Source of the DNA: Microbacterium lemovicicum
Lineage (GTDB): Bacteria; Actinomycetota; Actinomycetes; Actinomycetales; Microbacteriaceae
Length of the DNA stretch: 64,000 nt
Assembly (NCBI RefSeq): GCF_003991875.1
Contig: NZ_CP031423.1
Location: forward strand, 2,542,001 to 2,606,000
Reading direction: 5' to 3'
Shown here: piece after piece, positions 51,029-59,581 of the stretch
Position numbering within the stretch: position 1 is the stretch's first letter
Layout: each line of letters opens with the position of its first letter
Made by a program: the position numbers and the translations under genes
Notes under the pieces: model-generated
Told to the model about the DNA's origin: nothing
What the model saw: the letters and a program-made list of their open reading frames with translations, nothing else
The model's database searches: none

Positions 51029-52498
51029 ATGTCCTCCACCCGTCGCGCACTCCTCGAAGGCGATCTCCTGCGCACGCAGCTCCATTACGGGGGGCAGTGG
51101 CGCGACGGCTCCGCCGGCGAGCGCCGCCCGGTCACGGATCCGTCGACCGGCGAGGAGATCGTTCAGGTCGCCGTGGCCACGGCCGAGGACGTCGAGGCGG
51201 CCGTCCAGGCGGCGCACGAGGCGTTCCTGTCGTGGTCGAAGGTGCCCGCGCCCACCCGCGCCCGCACACTGCGCCGGTGGTACGACCTGGTGGTCGAGAA
51301 CGCCGACGACCTCGCGCAGATCCTCACGTGGGAGCAGGGCAAGCCGCTGGCGGAGGCCCGCGCCGAGGTGCTCTACGGCGCCTCCTTCATCGAGTGGTTC
51401 GCCGAGGAGTCCAAGCGCCTCTACGGCGAGGTCATCCCCACGAACAACCCCGACCGCCGCATGATGACGACGCGCAACGCGGTCGGCGTCACCGCCGCGA
51501 TCACCCCGTGGAACTTCCCCGCCGCGATGATCCTCCGCAAGGCCGCGCCCGCGCTGGCCGCGGGCTGCTCCATGATCATCAAGCCGGCCGGTGAGACGCC
51601 GCTGTCGGCCTTCGCGCTCGTCGCCCTCGCCGAGAAGGCGGGTCTCCCCGCCGGCGTGCTCAGCGTCGTGAACGGCTCCGGAGCGCTCATCGGCGAGGTG
51701 CTCACGAGCCACGACCTGGTGCGCACGATCAGCTTCACCGGCTCCACCGAGGTCGGGCGCACGCTCATGGCCCAGTCGGCCGGCACCCTCAAGCGGCTCG
51801 CCCTCGAGCTCGGCGGCAACGCGCCGCTCATCGTCTTCGACGACGCCGACCTCGCCAACGCGGTGAAGGGCACGATCGACTCGAAGTTCCGCAACGCCGG
51901 GCAGACGTGCGTGTGCGCCAACCGCATCTACGTCCAGGCCGGCATCCACGACCGCTTCGTCGACGCCCTCGCCGAGGCCATCGACAGGCTGCGGGTCGGC
52001 GACGGCCTCGAGCCCGACACCACCCAGGGCCCCCTCATCTCGCAGGCGGCCGTCGACAAGGTGGCCTCCCACATCGCGGATGCCACGGCCAAGGGTGCCT
52101 CGGTGGTGCGCGGTGGCGGCGTGAACGAGCGGGGCGGCACGTTCTTCGACCCCACGCTGCTCGTCGGCGCGACCCAGGACATGGTCGTCGCCCGCGAGGA
52201 GACCTTCGGGCCGCTCGCACCCGTCTTCAAGTTCGAGACGGAGGAGGAGGCCATCGCGATGGCCAACGACACCGAGTTCGGGCTGGCCGGCTACTTCTTC
52301 AGCCGCGACATCGGCCGGGTCACCCGTGTCGCCGAGGCGCTCGAGGTGGGCGTCGTCGGTGTGAACACCGGCCTCATCTCCTACGAGGGCGCGCCTTTCG
52401 GCGGCATCAAGCAGTCCGGCATCGGCCGCGAAGGGTCGCTGCACGGCATCGACGAGTACACCGAGCTCAAGTACATCTGCATCGAGGGCGTCTCGTGA
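51029..52498 (+). CDS. NAD(P)-dependent aldehyde dehydrogenase, succinate-semialdehyde type
   Basis: A 489-residue aldehyde dehydrogenase. Landmarks are ITPWNFPAAMILRKAAPALAAG, FTGSTEVGRTLMAQ with the cofactor turn, the catalytic Glu in LELGGNAPLIVFDDADL and the catalytic Cys in FRNAGQTCVCANRIYV. The pattern LYGEVIPTNNPDRRMMTTRNAVGVTAAITPWNF fits GabD-like enzymes for succinate or alpha-ketoglutarate semialdehyde. ATG at 51029 with AGGTGATC upstream. Divergent from the aminotransferase and likely its next step; it could also take alpha-ketoglutarate semialdehyde from a hydroxyproline-like route. Confidence 0.9.
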   Translation: MSSTRRALLEGDLLRTQLHYGGQWRDGSAGERRPVTDPSTGEEIVQVAVATAEDVEAAVQAAHEAFLSWSKVPAPTRARTLRRWYDLVVENADDLAQILTWEQGKPLAEARAEVLYGASFIEWFAEESKRLYGEVIPTNNPDRRMMTTRNAVGVTAAITPWNFPAAMILRKAAPALAAGCSMIIKPAGETPLSAFALVALAEKAGLPAGVLSVVNGSGALIGEVLTSHDLVRTISFTGSTEVGRTLMAQSAGTLKRLALELGGNAPLIVFDDADLANAVKGTIDSKFRNAGQTCVCANRIYVQAGIHDRFVDALAEAIDRLRVGDGLEPDTTQGPLISQAAVDKVASHIADATAKGASVVRGGGVNERGGTFFDPTLLVGATQDMVVAREETFGPLAPVFKFETEEEAIAMANDTEFGLAGYFFSRDIGRVTRVAEALEVGVVGVNTGLISYEGAPFGGIKQSGIGREGSLHGIDEYTELKYICIEGVS

Positions 52499-52528
52499 CA
52501 GATCCCACCCGCATCTGAGGAGCACGCC

Positions 52529-53332
52529 ATGGTGATCACCGCGCCGGAGACGGACCGGGCCTCCGGAGAGTTCGTCCAGTCGCTCGATCGCGGACTGGCC
52601 GTCATCCGGGCGTTCTCGAACGACCACGACATGCTGTCGCTCGCCGACGTGGCGAAGATCACGAACCTCAGCAGGGCAGCGGTGCGGCGCGCCCTTCTGA
52701 CCCTCGAGACACTCGGGTACGTCGGGAGCCGTCAGAGCCGCTTCTACCTCCGGCCGCGGGTGCTCGACCTGGGCTACGCGTTCCTGTCGTCCTCGTCGAG
52801 CATCGACATCACGCAGGACGCCCTGCGACGGCTGTCGGCGCAGATCGGCGAGTCGGTGTCGGCCTGCGAGTACGACGACGGCGACGTGGTCTACGTGGCG
52901 CGCGCCGCGACCGAGACGATCATGCCCATCCGGCTCGGGATCGGGCGGCGCCTGCCGGCGTTCTGCACCTCGACGGGCCGGGTGCTGCTGTCGCAGATGT
53001 CTCCCGGCGAGCTCGACGCGTACTTCGCGATGTACCCGCGCGAGAAGGTCTCACCCGTGACGGTGACCGACGAGCAGGCGCTCCGCGACATCCTCGCGCA
53101 GGTCCGGGAGCAGGGGTGGTCGCTGAACGACCGCGAGGTCGACCTCGGTGCGCGCTCGATCGCCGCACCGATCGTGGGCGCCGACGGCCGCTACGTCAGC
53201 GCCGTGAACATCTCCGTCTCGACCTCGCGCGTCTCTGTGGAGCAGCTGATGTCGGACCACCTCCCGCAGCTGCTCAGCGCGACCGCCAAGATCAGCGCGG
53301 ACCTCGCGATGATCCAGCGCCGCGACACCTGA
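52529..53332 (+). CDS. IclR-family transcriptional regulator
   Basis: A 267-residue regulator. The winged helix is QSLDRGLAVIRAFSNDHDMLSLADVAKITNLSRAAVRRALLTLETLGYV; the effector domain includes VSACEYDDGDVVYVARA, the CTSTGRVLL motif around residue 152 and LGARSIAAPIVGADGRYVSAVNIS. The PcaR/PobR subgroup usually responds to aromatic acids or small organic acids and can activate or repress. It is 30 bases after the aldehyde dehydrogenase gene and probably controls the island through the sites near 50954 and 62197. Confidence 0.9.
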   Translation: MVITAPETDRASGEFVQSLDRGLAVIRAFSNDHDMLSLADVAKITNLSRAAVRRALLTLETLGYVGSRQSRFYLRPRVLDLGYAFLSSSSSIDITQDALRRLSAQIGESVSACEYDDGDVVYVARAATETIMPIRLGIGRRLPAFCTSTGRVLLSQMSPGELDAYFAMYPREKVSPVTVTDEQALRDILAQVREQGWSLNDREVDLGARSIAAPIVGADGRYVSAVNISVSTSRVSVEQLMSDHLPQLLSATAKISADLAMIQRRDT

Positions 53333-53410
53333 TCCCGCCGGGGAGACCGGTGCGGCGCCGCCGCGCCGGTCGTCCCGCGCGACCGTTCCCGACCGAAAGA
53401 GAGACACCCC

Positions 53411-54493
53411 GTGGCACGTCCCGCCTCCCGTCTGTTCAGCCCCATCACCGTCAACGGGCTGACCATCCCGCACCGCCTCTGGGTGGCGCCGATGTGCCAG
53501 TACTCGTCGGTGGACGGGATGCCGGCCGAGTGGCACCTCGTGCACCTCGGATCCTTCGCCATCGGCCGGGCGGGCATGATCATGACCGAGGCGGCCGCCG
53601 TCTCGCCCGAGGGCCGGATCAGCCCGGACGACGTCGGCATCTGGAACGACGAGCACACGGCGGGCTGGCGGCGCGTGGTGGACTTCGTCCACGGCATGGA
53701 CAGCCTCATCGGCATCCAGCTCTCCCACGCCGGCCGCAAGGCGTCGACCTACCCGCCGACCCGCGGCCGGGGGTCCGTCCCCGCCGAGGAGGGCGGCTGG
53801 ACGACGCTGGGCCCGTCCGACACCCCCTACGGAACCTTCACCGTCCCCGTCGCCATGGGCACCGACGACATCGCGAAGGTCGTGCGCGACTACGCCGACG
53901 CCGCGACGCGCGCGGTGGAGGCCGGCTTCGACCTCGTGGAGATCCACGCGGCCCACGGCTATCTGCTCGGACAGTTCCTCTCCCCCACCTCGAACCGTCG
54001 CACCGACGCGTACGGCGGCGACGCCGCCGGCCGGGAGAAGCTGCTGCACGAGGTGATCGCGGCGGTGCGCGAGCGCATCCCGGCCGCCATGCCGCTCGTC
54101 CTGCGCGTCTCGGCCACCGAGTGGGTGCCCGACGGCGTGACCGTCGAGGACACCATCGAGACGCTGCGGCGCATCGACGGCGTGGATCTCGTCAGCGTCT
54201 CGTCCGGCGGCAACGACCCGCGCCAGGCCATCCCCTCCGGCCCCGGCTACCAGCAGCCCCTGTCCCGGGCCGTGCGCGCGGCCGTCGATCTGCCGGTCGG
54301 CGTCGCGGGTCTCATCACCACGCCCGAGCAGGCCGAGGCCGCGCTCGGCGCCGGTGACGCCGACGTGGTCTACGTCGCCCGCCAGTTCCTCCGCGAGCCG
54401 ACCTTCCCGCTGCGCGCGGCGGCCGCCCTCGGAGGCGAGCTCGAATGGGCGTGGCAGTACAACCGCGCCAAGTACGTCGAGTCGATCCCCTGA
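53411..54493 (+). CDS. Old Yellow Enzyme-family NADH:flavin oxidoreductase (YqjM-like)
   Basis: A 360-residue FMN TIM-barrel enzyme. The N-terminal APMCQYSSVDG with Cys29 and Tyr31 is the YqjM signature; QLSHAGRKAS and HAAHGYLLGQFLSPTSNRRTDAYGG give the substrate-binding His pair and FMN loops. Such enzymes reduce activated C=C bonds with NADPH; related members act on dienoyl-CoA or N-methyl amines. GTG at 53411 with AAAGAGAG upstream. It follows the IclR gene by 78 bases and ends in a clear terminator. Confidence 0.88.
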   Translation: MARPASRLFSPITVNGLTIPHRLWVAPMCQYSSVDGMPAEWHLVHLGSFAIGRAGMIMTEAAAVSPEGRISPDDVGIWNDEHTAGWRRVVDFVHGMDSLIGIQLSHAGRKASTYPPTRGRGSVPAEEGGWTTLGPSDTPYGTFTVPVAMGTDDIAKVVRDYADAATRAVEAGFDLVEIHAAHGYLLGQFLSPTSNRRTDAYGGDAAGREKLLHEVIAAVRERIPAAMPLVLRVSATEWVPDGVTVEDTIETLRRIDGVDLVSVSSGGNDPRQAIPSGPGYQQPLSRAVRAAVDLPVGVAGLITTPEQAEAALGAGDADVVYVARQFLREPTFPLRAAAALGGELEWAWQYNRAKYVESIP

Positions 54494-54527
54494 TCGGCGC
54501 GCGGGCGCCACGCCCCCGCACACGCGC

Positions 54528-54557
54528 AACGGCCGTCCGGATCACCGGGCGGCCGTT
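54528..54557. terminator. Terminator after the OYE gene
   Basis: AACGGCCGTCCGG and CCGGGCGGCCGTT pair with one G-U wobble around an ATCA loop, 35 bases after the OYE stop, followed by TTCC. It may also act on converging transcription from the right. Confidence 0.75.
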
Positions 54558-54593
54558 CCGCGTTCCGAGGCCGGACCGCAGGCCACGGACGAG

Positions 54594-54627
54594 CGGGAGA
54601 GCGGATGCCGCGGCATCCGCTCTCCCG
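54594..54627 (-). terminator. Perfect 34-bp palindrome after the ferredoxin-like gene
   Basis: Two exact 17-base complementary arms (first arm CGGGAGAGCGGATGCCG) abut without a loop, 2 bases beyond the stop at 54629. It should end the long minus-strand operon. The central GGATGCCGCGGCATCC is shared with the terminator at 45416. Confidence 0.75.
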
Positions 54628-54628
54628 A

Positions 54629-54976
54629 TCAGTGCGTGTGGGGATCTCCCGCCGTGTCCGCGACGGCCGAGGCCGGGGAGGCGGCGATCTGGTGCTCCAC
54701 CGTCATCCCCTCGCGCACCCACGTCACGCAGGTGCGGGTGTTCGGCACGCCGTCGACCACCATCACGCAGTCGAAGCAGACGCCCATCCCGCAGTAGTAC
54801 CCACGGGGAGCGCGGCGCTCGGTCTCACGCAGGGCGAGGTCGCGATCGGCCATGACGGCCGCCGCGACGCTCTCGCCCTCGTAGGCGACGGCGGGACGCC
54901 CGTCGAGCACGATGCCCACCCGCGGGCCGCGCTCGAGGCCGTGCCCCGGCACACGTCCGGAGCGTGCGCCGCTCAT
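54629..54976 (-). CDS. [2Fe-2S] ferredoxin-like subunit (HcnA/SoxA-type)
   Basis: A 115-residue protein with a plant-type [2Fe-2S] cluster motif: Cys62-X4-Cys67-X2-Cys70-X12-Cys83 in GYYCGMGVCFDCVMVVDG. The preceding part (VGIVLDGRPAVAYEGESVAAAVMA) is the beta-grasp fold. Small subunits like this belong to hydrogen cyanide synthase (HcnA), D-hydroxyproline dehydrogenase (gamma) and octopine/nopaline oxidases, where they pass electrons between two flavin subunits. Start overlaps the DapA-family stop by 4 bases. Its partner is the fused flavoprotein two genes upstream. Confidence 0.88.
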   Translation of the reverse strand: MSGARSGRVPGHGLERGPRVGIVLDGRPAVAYEGESVAAAVMADRDLALRETERRAPRGYYCGMGVCFDCVMVVDGVPNTRTCVTWVREGMTVEHQIAASPASAVADTAGDPHTH

Positions 54977-55914
54977 ACCGCCGCCTTCTCCGTGAGCATG
55001 CCCTCCTCCAGGAGGATGGCCCGCATCGCCTCGAGCTTGGCCGGATCGGTGACCGGGAGCCTCGGGCTGCGCACATGCCCGGCGGGCTGGTCGAGCATGT
55101 GCATGAGCGCCTTGAGCTGAGCCTGGTACGAGCCGAAGTGGCCGGCCCACCCGCCCGGCAGCCAGAGCCGGGGGAACAGCCGGTCGGCACGCTCGGCGTA
55201 CTCCTCCATCGGAGCGAAGTCGCCGCGCCAGTAGTCCTCCCAGAACGCCGGGTCGGGCGAGCCGTTGAGCGAGCCTCCGCCGACGAACCCGTCGCCGCCC
55301 TCGGTGCGCAGCACCTCGACGCCGCGGGCCGACATGTACGGGCCGAAGACGCGCACGCGGTCGCGCACGCGACGCGCGGTCTCGAAGAACTGGTCGGCGT
55401 CGGGCGTGCTGTCCTTGATCGCGACGACCGACTCGATGTCGGCGAGGCGGTCGGCCAGGTCGCTGCCGATGTCGACGCCGGTGCCGTGCGGCCAGTTGTA
55501 GACCACCAGGGGCGCCTTCACCCGGTCGCTGATGTCCTCGTACCAGGCGATGACCTCGTCGGGGAACAGCTTGATGTACGGCGGCGGCGAGGCCAGCACG
55601 CCGTCGGCACCGGCGGCGAGCGCGTGGGAGGCCAGGTCCTGCACGTTCTCCGCGCGATTCGAGGTGCAGCCCACCAGCACGCGCAGCCGGCCGGCCGCAG
55701 CGGAAACCGCCGTCTCGGCGACGGCCTTGCGCTCGTCGGTGCTCTGGGAGAACCACTCGCCGCACGTGCCGTTGATGACGGCGCCGTGCATCCCGCGCTC
55801 GGCGTACTGGTCGATCAGCGCGGCCAGGGTGTCGAGGTCGAGGTCGCCCGACTCGGTGAAGGGGGTGACCACCGCCGGGAAGTAGCCGGCCCAGTCGACG
55901 TCGTCGCGGTTCAT
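54973..55914 (-). CDS. DapA/NAL-family lyase or deaminase
   Basis: A 313-residue class I aldolase-fold protein. The Schiff-base Lys167 is in VVAIKDST, the catalytic Tyr139 in VYNWPHGTG and the carboxylate-binding loop is INGTCGEW (49-54). Dihydrodipicolinate synthase is unlikely because the gene lies among catabolic oxidoreductases. Family alternatives are pyrroline-4-hydroxy-2-carboxylate deaminase, which yields alpha-ketoglutarate semialdehyde, or an aldolase. The nearby HcnABC-like enzyme and semialdehyde dehydrogenase fit the deaminase idea, which is inference. Confidence 0.83.
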   Translation of the reverse strand: MNRDDVDWAGYFPAVVTPFTESGDLDLDTLAALIDQYAERGMHGAVINGTCGEWFSQSTDERKAVAETAVSAAAGRLRVLVGCTSNRAENVQDLASHALAAGADGVLASPPPYIKLFPDEVIAWYEDISDRVKAPLVVYNWPHGTGVDIGSDLADRLADIESVVAIKDSTPDADQFFETARRVRDRVRVFGPYMSARGVEVLRTEGGDGFVGGGSLNGSPDPAFWEDYWRGDFAPMEEYAERADRLFPRLWLPGGWAGHFGSYQAQLKALMHMLDQPAGHVRSPRLPVTDPAKLEAMRAILLEEGMLTEKAAV

Positions 55915-55956
55915 GCGTGTGCGCTCCTCAGATGTGCGGGGAAGGGATGCGGCGGC

Positions 55957-58653
55957 TCAGACCAGCGCGGCGTTGCCGCGATCCAGCGAGAACCGTTCGG
56001 GGAAGGGGGAGACCGTGCCGGGGCGGTCGAGGATGCTCTCGGCCACCTGACGGGCGTAGATCGGGGAGAACGTGAAGCCGGTCGTGGCGACGCAGGCGTA
56101 GTAGCCCGGGACGAGGGCGGACTCGCCGACGATGGGCGAGAGGTCGTCGGTGAACGCGATGACGCCCGACCAGGTGCGCACGACGCGCACGTCCTCCAGC
56201 GCGGGCACGACGTCGAGGGCGACCCGGAGGTTGCCGGCGGCGCTGCGCCACTGCGTCGGGTAGCGCCGCGGATAGCCGGTCGACCCCGTCGGCCAGCCGC
56301 CGCCGATGATGAACGAGCCGTGCGTGCTCTGCTTCAGCGTGAGTCGACGGCCGATGTGCTGCACCATCGAGGGCAGGAGGGGGCTCCGCGACTCCGTCAC
56401 GTTCACGTGCAGGCCCTCGCGGCGGATCGGGAAGCGCAGGCCGACCATCGCCGCCTGCTCCCCCGCCCAGCCGCCGGCGCAGTTGACCACGCGGCGCGCG
56501 CGGATCGTCCCGCGCGTGGTGTGCACGGTGAAGCGGTGGGCGGCGGAGGCGTCGTCGACGTCGATCGCCAGCACCTCGCTGTGCGTGCGGACGCGGGCGC
56601 CGTGCTCAGCCGCGCGCCGCGCGTAGAGCAGCGCGGTGACGAGCGGGTTGGCGTGCCCCTCGAGGCCGCAGTAGGTCGCGCCGAGCACACGGTCGGAGAA
56701 GTAGGGCGCACGATCCCGCAGCGCTGCTCCGGTGAGCACCTCGGTCTCGATGCCCGCCTCCTCCTCGAGGACGTGCTTCTCGTGCAGCAGCGCGAGCTGC
56801 TCCGGCGTCTCCGCCACCATCCACCCGCCGGTCTGGTGCAGGCCGAGGTCGGCGTCGAGCTCCGCGCCGAGTCTCGTCCAGAGGCCGTACGCCTCGACGC
56901 TCGAGCGCGCGTCGCTCAGCAGCCGTGCGCGGTCGGCCTCGGCGCCGCGGCCGGAGAGCTGGTGGATGGCGAGCTGGAAGTGGAAGCTGCCGGCGTTGGT
57001 GCCGGATGCCTCGCGGTTCAGCTCGGCGCGCTCGAGCAGCTCGACCTCCACGCCCTCCTTCGCGAGGTAGTAGGCCACGGCGGCCCCGGCGATGCCGCCG
57101 CCGATCACGAGGACGTCGGTCTCCGTGACCGGACCGCGGGCGCTGCGCACGATCTCCTCGGCGACGAGGTCGGTGCGCGCCGGTTCGACCGGAGCGCCCT
57201 CCTTGGCCTCGAACAGCCCGGGGTCGGTCACCTCGGCGTCGGCGATCGCGCCGATGGCAGTCGGTCGCAGCGGCATGCGCGGTGTCGCGGGCGGAATCTC
57301 GGCGATCGGCACGTCGCGGGCGGCGGCGATCATGGCGGCGATGTGGCGGCCGCACATGCGCCCCTGGCACGGGCCCATGCCCGCGCGGGTCGCGCCCTTG
57401 ACCGCGCTGACCTCCGGCGCCTCGGCGATGGCCTCGGCGATCGCCCCGGCGGTGACGCTCTCGCACCGGCAGACCACGGTCTCGGGGGTGGCCAGCTCGA
57501 AGATGCCGTCTCCGACGCGGTACATGCGATGGGTGGCGTCGGTGAGGGCACGGCGGCGGCCGACGCGTGTCAGCAGCGGGGCGGCGGACGCCGCGGCATC
57601 CGCTGCGCTCATCCGTCCGGCGTCCTGCGCCACGGCGAGGGCGGCGATGCGCCCCTCGTCCACGGCGACCGCGGAGCCCTCGACACCGGCTCCGTCGCCG
57701 ACGGCGTAGACGCCGGCGACGTCGGTGCGGCGCCAGTCGTCCGTGCGGATGACGGGACCGCCGAGGTCCTCCCGGCTGTCGAACGAGCAGCCGACGAGGC
57801 GCAGCAGCTCCGTCGACGGAGTGAAGCCGTAGCCGACGCACAGCACGTCGGCCTCGACGGTGGTCTCGGTGCCCGGGATGACGCGCCAGTCGGCGTCGAC
57901 GCGGGCGTGCACGACGCGCTCGACCCGGCCGTCGCCCTCGGCGCGCACGACGATGCGGCCGTACTTCAGGGGGATCCGGTGGCGGAGCAGGGCCGCCTGG
58001 TAGGCCGCGGCGTCGCGGAGCAGGCCGACGTTGCCGGGAGCCGCCCGCGCGATGCGGATCAGATCGCCCGGAGAGGGAGCGGGTCCGGCCTCGAGCGCGG
58101 CGACGATGTTCGCGCCGTAGCCGGCGAGCTGCGCGGGGAACGCGAGGGCGACGGGACCGGAGCCGGCGAACACGATGCGCTCGCCGGGGATGACCGACTG
58201 CGTCTTGGCCAGGGTCTGCAGGCCGCCGGCGGTGATCACCCCGGGGAGCGTCCAGCCGGGGAAGACGACGGGACGGTCGTTCGCGCCCGTCGCGACGATC
58301 ACCCGCGCCGCGCGGACCGGCGCGACGGGGCCGCCGTCGGTCTGCACCATGGCCGTCCAGCCCTCGTCCGCCGGGGCGAGATCCACCACGGTCGTGCGCA
58401 GGAGGAGGTCGGCGCCGGAGGCCTCCGCCTCCTCGATGAGAGCGCGACCGGCCCGGTACTGCGCTCCCATCTCTCGGGCGTCGGTGACCCGCATGCCCGG
58501 TCCGGGCTGCTTGTAGACCTGCCCGCCCAGGGTGGGGCGCTCGTCGATGAGCGCGGCACGCAGCCCCGATGCGGCGGCGGTGGAGGCCGCCGCCATGCCG
58601 GCGGGGCCTCCCCCGACGATCAGGACGTCGTAACCGCGCTCATCGACCGCCAT
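55957..58653 (-). CDS. Fused two-flavoprotein oxidoreductase (HcnB-HcnC / D-hydroxyproline dehydrogenase alpha-beta type)
   Basis: An 898-residue fusion. Residues 1-385 are a pyridine-nucleotide-disulfide-type FAD domain (GGGPAGM at 14-20, second dinucleotide fold near 163, AVGDGAGVEG near 317). Residues 390-440 form a BFD-like [2Fe-2S] domain with Cys395-X-Cys397 and Cys429-X4-Cys434. Residues about 510-898 are a glycine/D-amino-acid-oxidase-type FAD domain (VIGGGIAGAAVAYYL). In HCN synthase, D-hydroxyproline dehydrogenase and opine oxidases these are separate subunits; here they are one chain, with the ferredoxin subunit encoded nearby. It should oxidise a C-N bond of an amino or imino acid at the membrane side of respiration. 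Substrate unknown. Confidence 0.87.
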   Translation of the reverse strand: MAVDERGYDVLIVGGGPAGMAAASTAAASGLRAALIDERPTLGGQVYKQPGPGMRVTDAREMGAQYRAGRALIEEAEASGADLLLRTTVVDLAPADEGWTAMVQTDGGPVAPVRAARVIVATGANDRPVVFPGWTLPGVITAGGLQTLAKTQSVIPGERIVFAGSGPVALAFPAQLAGYGANIVAALEAGPAPSPGDLIRIARAAPGNVGLLRDAAAYQAALLRHRIPLKYGRIVVRAEGDGRVERVVHARVDADWRVIPGTETTVEADVLCVGYGFTPSTELLRLVGCSFDSREDLGGPVIRTDDWRRTDVAGVYAVGDGAGVEGSAVAVDEGRIAALAVAQDAGRMSAADAAASAAPLLTRVGRRRALTDATHRMYRVGDGIFELATPETVVCRCESVTAGAIAEAIAEAPEVSAVKGATRAGMGPCQGRMCGRHIAAMIAAARDVPIAEIPPATPRMPLRPTAIGAIADAEVTDPGLFEAKEGAPVEPARTDLVAEEIVRSARGPVTETDVLVIGGGIAGAAVAYYLAKEGVEVELLERAELNREASGTNAGSFHFQLAIHQLSGRGAEADRARLLSDARSSVEAYGLWTRLGAELDADLGLHQTGGWMVAETPEQLALLHEKHVLEEEAGIETEVLTGAALRDRAPYFSDRVLGATYCGLEGHANPLVTALLYARRAAEHGARVRTHSEVLAIDVDDASAAHRFTVHTTRGTIRARRVVNCAGGWAGEQAAMVGLRFPIRREGLHVNVTESRSPLLPSMVQHIGRRLTLKQSTHGSFIIGGGWPTGSTGYPRRYPTQWRSAAGNLRVALDVVPALEDVRVVRTWSGVIAFTDDLSPIVGESALVPGYYACVATTGFTFSPIYARQVAESILDRPGTVSPFPERFSLDRGNAALV

Positions 58654-58656
58654 CGA

Positions 58657-59535
58657 TCAGCAGCCGTCCGGCATGGCGGGCATGGTCGGGGCCATCCACG
58701 TGGTGTACAGCTTCTCGAGCGTGCCGTCGTCCTGCGCCTTGCACAGGAAGGCGTCGAGCTTCTCGGTCAGGGCGGAGTTGTCCTTCTGGACGCCCCACGC
58801 GCCGTAGTACAGGCTCAGCGGCTCGTCGAGGTCGAGGACCTCGAGCTGCCCGGAGTTGGAGCGGTCGAACTCGGCCAGGATGTAATCCTCGACCACCGTC
58901 GCGTCGGCGCGACCGGAGGCGACCTCCAGCAGGGCGGCGTTCTGGTCGGGGAAGGACGAGACCGTCGCGTTCGGGAAGGTGTCCTTGACGAGGGTCTCCG
59001 ACGTGGAGCCCTGGAGCGCCGTGATGACGACGCCCGCCTGGTTGTAGTCGTCGATGCTGGTGCCGCGCGTCGAGCCCGGCTTGACGCCGAGGATCGTGGC
59101 GTAGGGCACGTATCCGCGGCTGAAGTCGATGACCTTCTTGCGCTCGTCCGTGGCTCCGAGTCCGACCGAGACCATGTCGAACTGCTTCGCCTGCAGGCCG
59201 GGGATGAGCCCGTTGAAGTCGAGGTTCTGGATCTGGAGCTCGACGCCCATGTCGTCGGCGAGCGCGTTGAGCACGTCGACGTCGTAGCCGCTGGGCTTGT
59301 CGCCATCGAGGAACATCTGCGGCTTGTACTGCAGGTTCATGCCGACCACGAGCGTACCCGGGGTCATGAGCCCGTCGCCGCCGGAGGCCGCGTCGCCTCC
59401 GGCCGCAGCCGAGCCCTCCGGTGCCGCGGTCGCCCCGCCGCCGCAGGCGGTGAGGGCCAGCGCGGCCGCGGCGACGGCCGCGATGAGCGGCAGCCGCAGC
59501 TTCTTGCTGAATCGTGCGTTCACGGTGATCTCCAT
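58657..59535 (-). CDS. Amino-acid ABC transporter substrate-binding lipoprotein
   Basis: A 292-residue exported lipoprotein with lipobox LALTACGGG and an Ala/Gly-rich linker. The binding domain shows GTLVVGMNLQYKPQMFLDGDKPSGYDVDVLNALADDMG and FDMVSVGLGATDERKKVIDFSRGY, typical of polar-amino-acid and opine binding proteins (family 3). The gene is 3 bases after the start side of the flavoprotein fusion in operon order and 46 bases after the permease start side, so import and oxidation are linked. It probably binds the compound oxidised by the fused flavoprotein. Confidence 0.88.
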   Translation of the reverse strand: MEITVNARFSKKLRLPLIAAVAAAALALTACGGGATAAPEGSAAAGGDAASGGDGLMTPGTLVVGMNLQYKPQMFLDGDKPSGYDVDVLNALADDMGVELQIQNLDFNGLIPGLQAKQFDMVSVGLGATDERKKVIDFSRGYVPYATILGVKPGSTRGTSIDDYNQAGVVITALQGSTSETLVKDTFPNATVSSFPDQNAALLEVASGRADATVVEDYILAEFDRSNSGQLEVLDLDEPLSLYYGAWGVQKDNSALTEKLDAFLCKAQDDGTLEKLYTTWMAPTMPAMPDGC

Positions 59536-59581
59536 TCGTGTGATTTCGGGATGCGGAGGTGGTGCAGAGTCGGAAGCCGTG

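Noticed and set aside
54973..55914. Lysine-biosynthetic dihydrodipicolinate synthase (dapA)
   Set aside because: The fold and Schiff-base lysine fit, but the gene is locked by overlap into a catabolic oxidoreductase operon, so the biosynthetic label was not used.
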